Source: Spirochaetaceae bacterium
GTDB lineage: Bacteria > Spirochaetota > Spirochaetia > Treponematales > Breznakiellaceae
Direction of reading: 5' to 3'
NCBI GenBank assembly: GCA_031267475.1
Contig: JAIRZA010000135.1
Coordinates: 1-22,232 of the forward strand
DNA length: 22,232 nt
A program made the position numbers and the translations under genes. This document shows positions 21,294 through 22,232 of this stretch, in pieces; position 1 is the stretch's first letter, and every line of letters begins with the position of its first letter. The notes under the pieces are model-generated. The model saw nothing but the letters and a program-made list of their open reading frames with translations, made no database searches and was not told the DNA's origin.

Positions 21294-22232
21294 TTACACC
21301 CTATCCCTAACCTTATACGGAGTACCGTCTCTGAAATTGACACCCGCCGAAGCGTTTGTCATAAGAATAGGCTGATGAGTCGCGTCCAAAGTATCTCTCC
21401 AAAGACTCGATTCCGGGTCAACATGACTGCGGCGCGAAACGGCGGCTTTGATGGGCAGATGCACAAATTCATTATTTACAAGCCCGATAACAACCTTAGT
21501 TTTCCCCGCCATAGCCGCGTGAACCGCCGCGTTGCCAAGCCGGTCGCAGTATATTGAATCTACAGGAACAGCCACAGAAGAACGCACCTGATAACTCGGA
21601 TCAATATACTTTAAAGTTATTTCCATATCAACCTTTTTAAAATGCTCCACGATCTTTTGTTTTAGATAATGCCCCACATCAACCATTATAAGATTACCCG
21701 AAGCGTCAGTACCCGTATTTTTAGCAAGCTCTTCCTGCAAAGCGCCTTCCGCGACAATGATGACAGCGTGTTTTCTTCTCTGCAAACGACGCTCAAGATG
21801 TTCAAAGAAACCATTTTTACCATTAAGGTCGAAAGGCACCTCAGGTATCAGCACAAAATTTACCTCGTGACTCGCCAGCGCGGTATGCGCGGCGATAAAA
21901 CCAGACTCCCTGCCCATCACCTTGACCAATCCTATACCGTTTGGCTGAGATTGAGCCTCCATGTGGGCGGAAGCCACCGCCTCAACAGCCCGCGATACAG
22001 CCGTATCGAAACCGAAAGAACGCTGAATGAATGAAAAATCATTATCAACAGTCTTAGGAATACCCACACAAGCTATTTTAAGATGGCGGCGGCCGATTTC
22101 ATCAGCAATATCAAGACTGCCGCGCTGTGTGCCGTCGCCGCCGATTGTAAACAGTATGTTCAGATTAAGCTGCTCCATCGCGTCAACGATTTTTCCCACC
22201 TCTTTGCCGCCGCCGCGCGAAGTTCCAAGCAC
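21294..22232 (-). CDS. pfkA: 6-phosphofructokinase, ATP-type with PKTVDND signature (5' end outside window)
   Basis: The C-terminal 312 residues are visible; the reading frame runs off the window edge, and the apparent first codon (GTG) is internal, in the motif LGTSRGG. Motifs in order: GGDGTQRGS (near 37), IPKTVDND (near 58) with the catalytic Asp, GFDTA, KVMGRESGFIA, LIPEVPF, AEGA and SYQVRSS. The Gly in GGDGT is the ATP-type residue; PPi-dependent enzymes usually have a second Asp there, whereas Lys in PKT is usual for PPi enzymes. This mixed signature belongs to the long PFK clade shared by spirochaetes, plants and trypanosomes, whose studied members use ATP. It catalyses fructose-6-phosphate to fructose-1,6-bisphosphate in glycolysis. 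About 120-150 N-terminal residues are missing. No promoter can be seen. Confidence 0.88.
   Translation of the reverse strand: MLGTSRGGGKEVGKIVDAMEQLNLNILFTIGGDGTQRGSLDIADEIGRRHLKIACVGIPKTVDNDFSFIQRSFGFDTAVSRAVEAVASAHMEAQSQPNGIGLVKVMGRESGFIAAHTALASHEVNFVLIPEVPFDLNGKNGFFEHLERRLQRRKHAVIIVAEGALQEELAKNTGTDASGNLIMVDVGHYLKQKIVEHFKKVDMEITLKYIDPSYQVRSSVAVPVDSIYCDRLGNAAVHAAMAGKTKVVIGLVNNEFVHLPIKAAVSRRSHVDPESSLWRDTLDATHQPILMTNASAGVNFRDGTPYKVRDRV

Overview
This 22.2 kb window of moderately GC-balanced, gene-dense bacterial chromosome most resembles a spirochaete of the Treponema group. The pointers are an Rnf-type operon ending in a GH57 gene, an ATP-PFK-like gene with PKTVDND chemistry, short TM2-domain and NYN-domain genes, and densely overlapping operons with TTG/GTG starts. 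The assignment is an inference from gene content; no 16S or other decisive marker is present. I see no tRNA, rRNA, CRISPR array, insertion sequence or prophage gene, and no gene-free stretch longer than 300 bp.

Layout. (1) 1-3114, minus strand: a helicase-C_3 type protein without a helicase motor, then an NYN ribonuclease/OST-HTH protein. The gaps around them carry short palindromic modules. (2) 3115-3266: a back-to-back promoter region with a consensus sigma-70 promoter for the right-hand operon. (3) 3267-8468, plus strand: ntrY-like histidine kinase, ntrX-like sigma-54-type response regulator, lexA, holA (Pol III delta) and xseB (Exo VII small subunit), i.e. signalling, SOS control and DNA replication/repair in one transcriptional direction. 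(4) 20462 down to 8593, minus strand: an almost gapless series gyrA - moxR - divergent PAP2 - 519-residue membrane protein - rnfC - rnfD - rnfG-like - rnfE - rnfA - GH57. Most junctions overlap by 4 to 26 bp and the last gap is 22 bp, so this is probably one long operon led by DNA gyrase A. (5) 20725-21237, plus: TM2 + winged-helix-like protein. (6) 21294-22232, minus: 3' part of a phosphofructokinase gene whose start lies beyond the window.

The most interesting object is the Rnf-like cluster. Gene order (C-D-G-E-A), membrane topology and several signature motifs identify it as Rnf/Nqr family, yet many known redox features look altered. RnfA and RnfE lack the four cysteines that hold the intramembrane Fe-S centre in relatives. 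The RnfG-position protein has no flavinylation motif. RnfD has Ser in place of the FMN-linked Thr in a changed motif. RnfC lacks the canonical GLGGAGFPT and NxxExEP-type flavin/NADH motifs but keeps both [4Fe-4S] clusters. No rnfB follows. A large uncharacterised membrane protein is translationally coupled upstream of rnfC. This may be a remodelled Rnf complex with a different electron path or a non-canonical function. The alignments behind this were made by eye and need structural confirmation. The terminal GH57 protein also has altered catalytic motifs.
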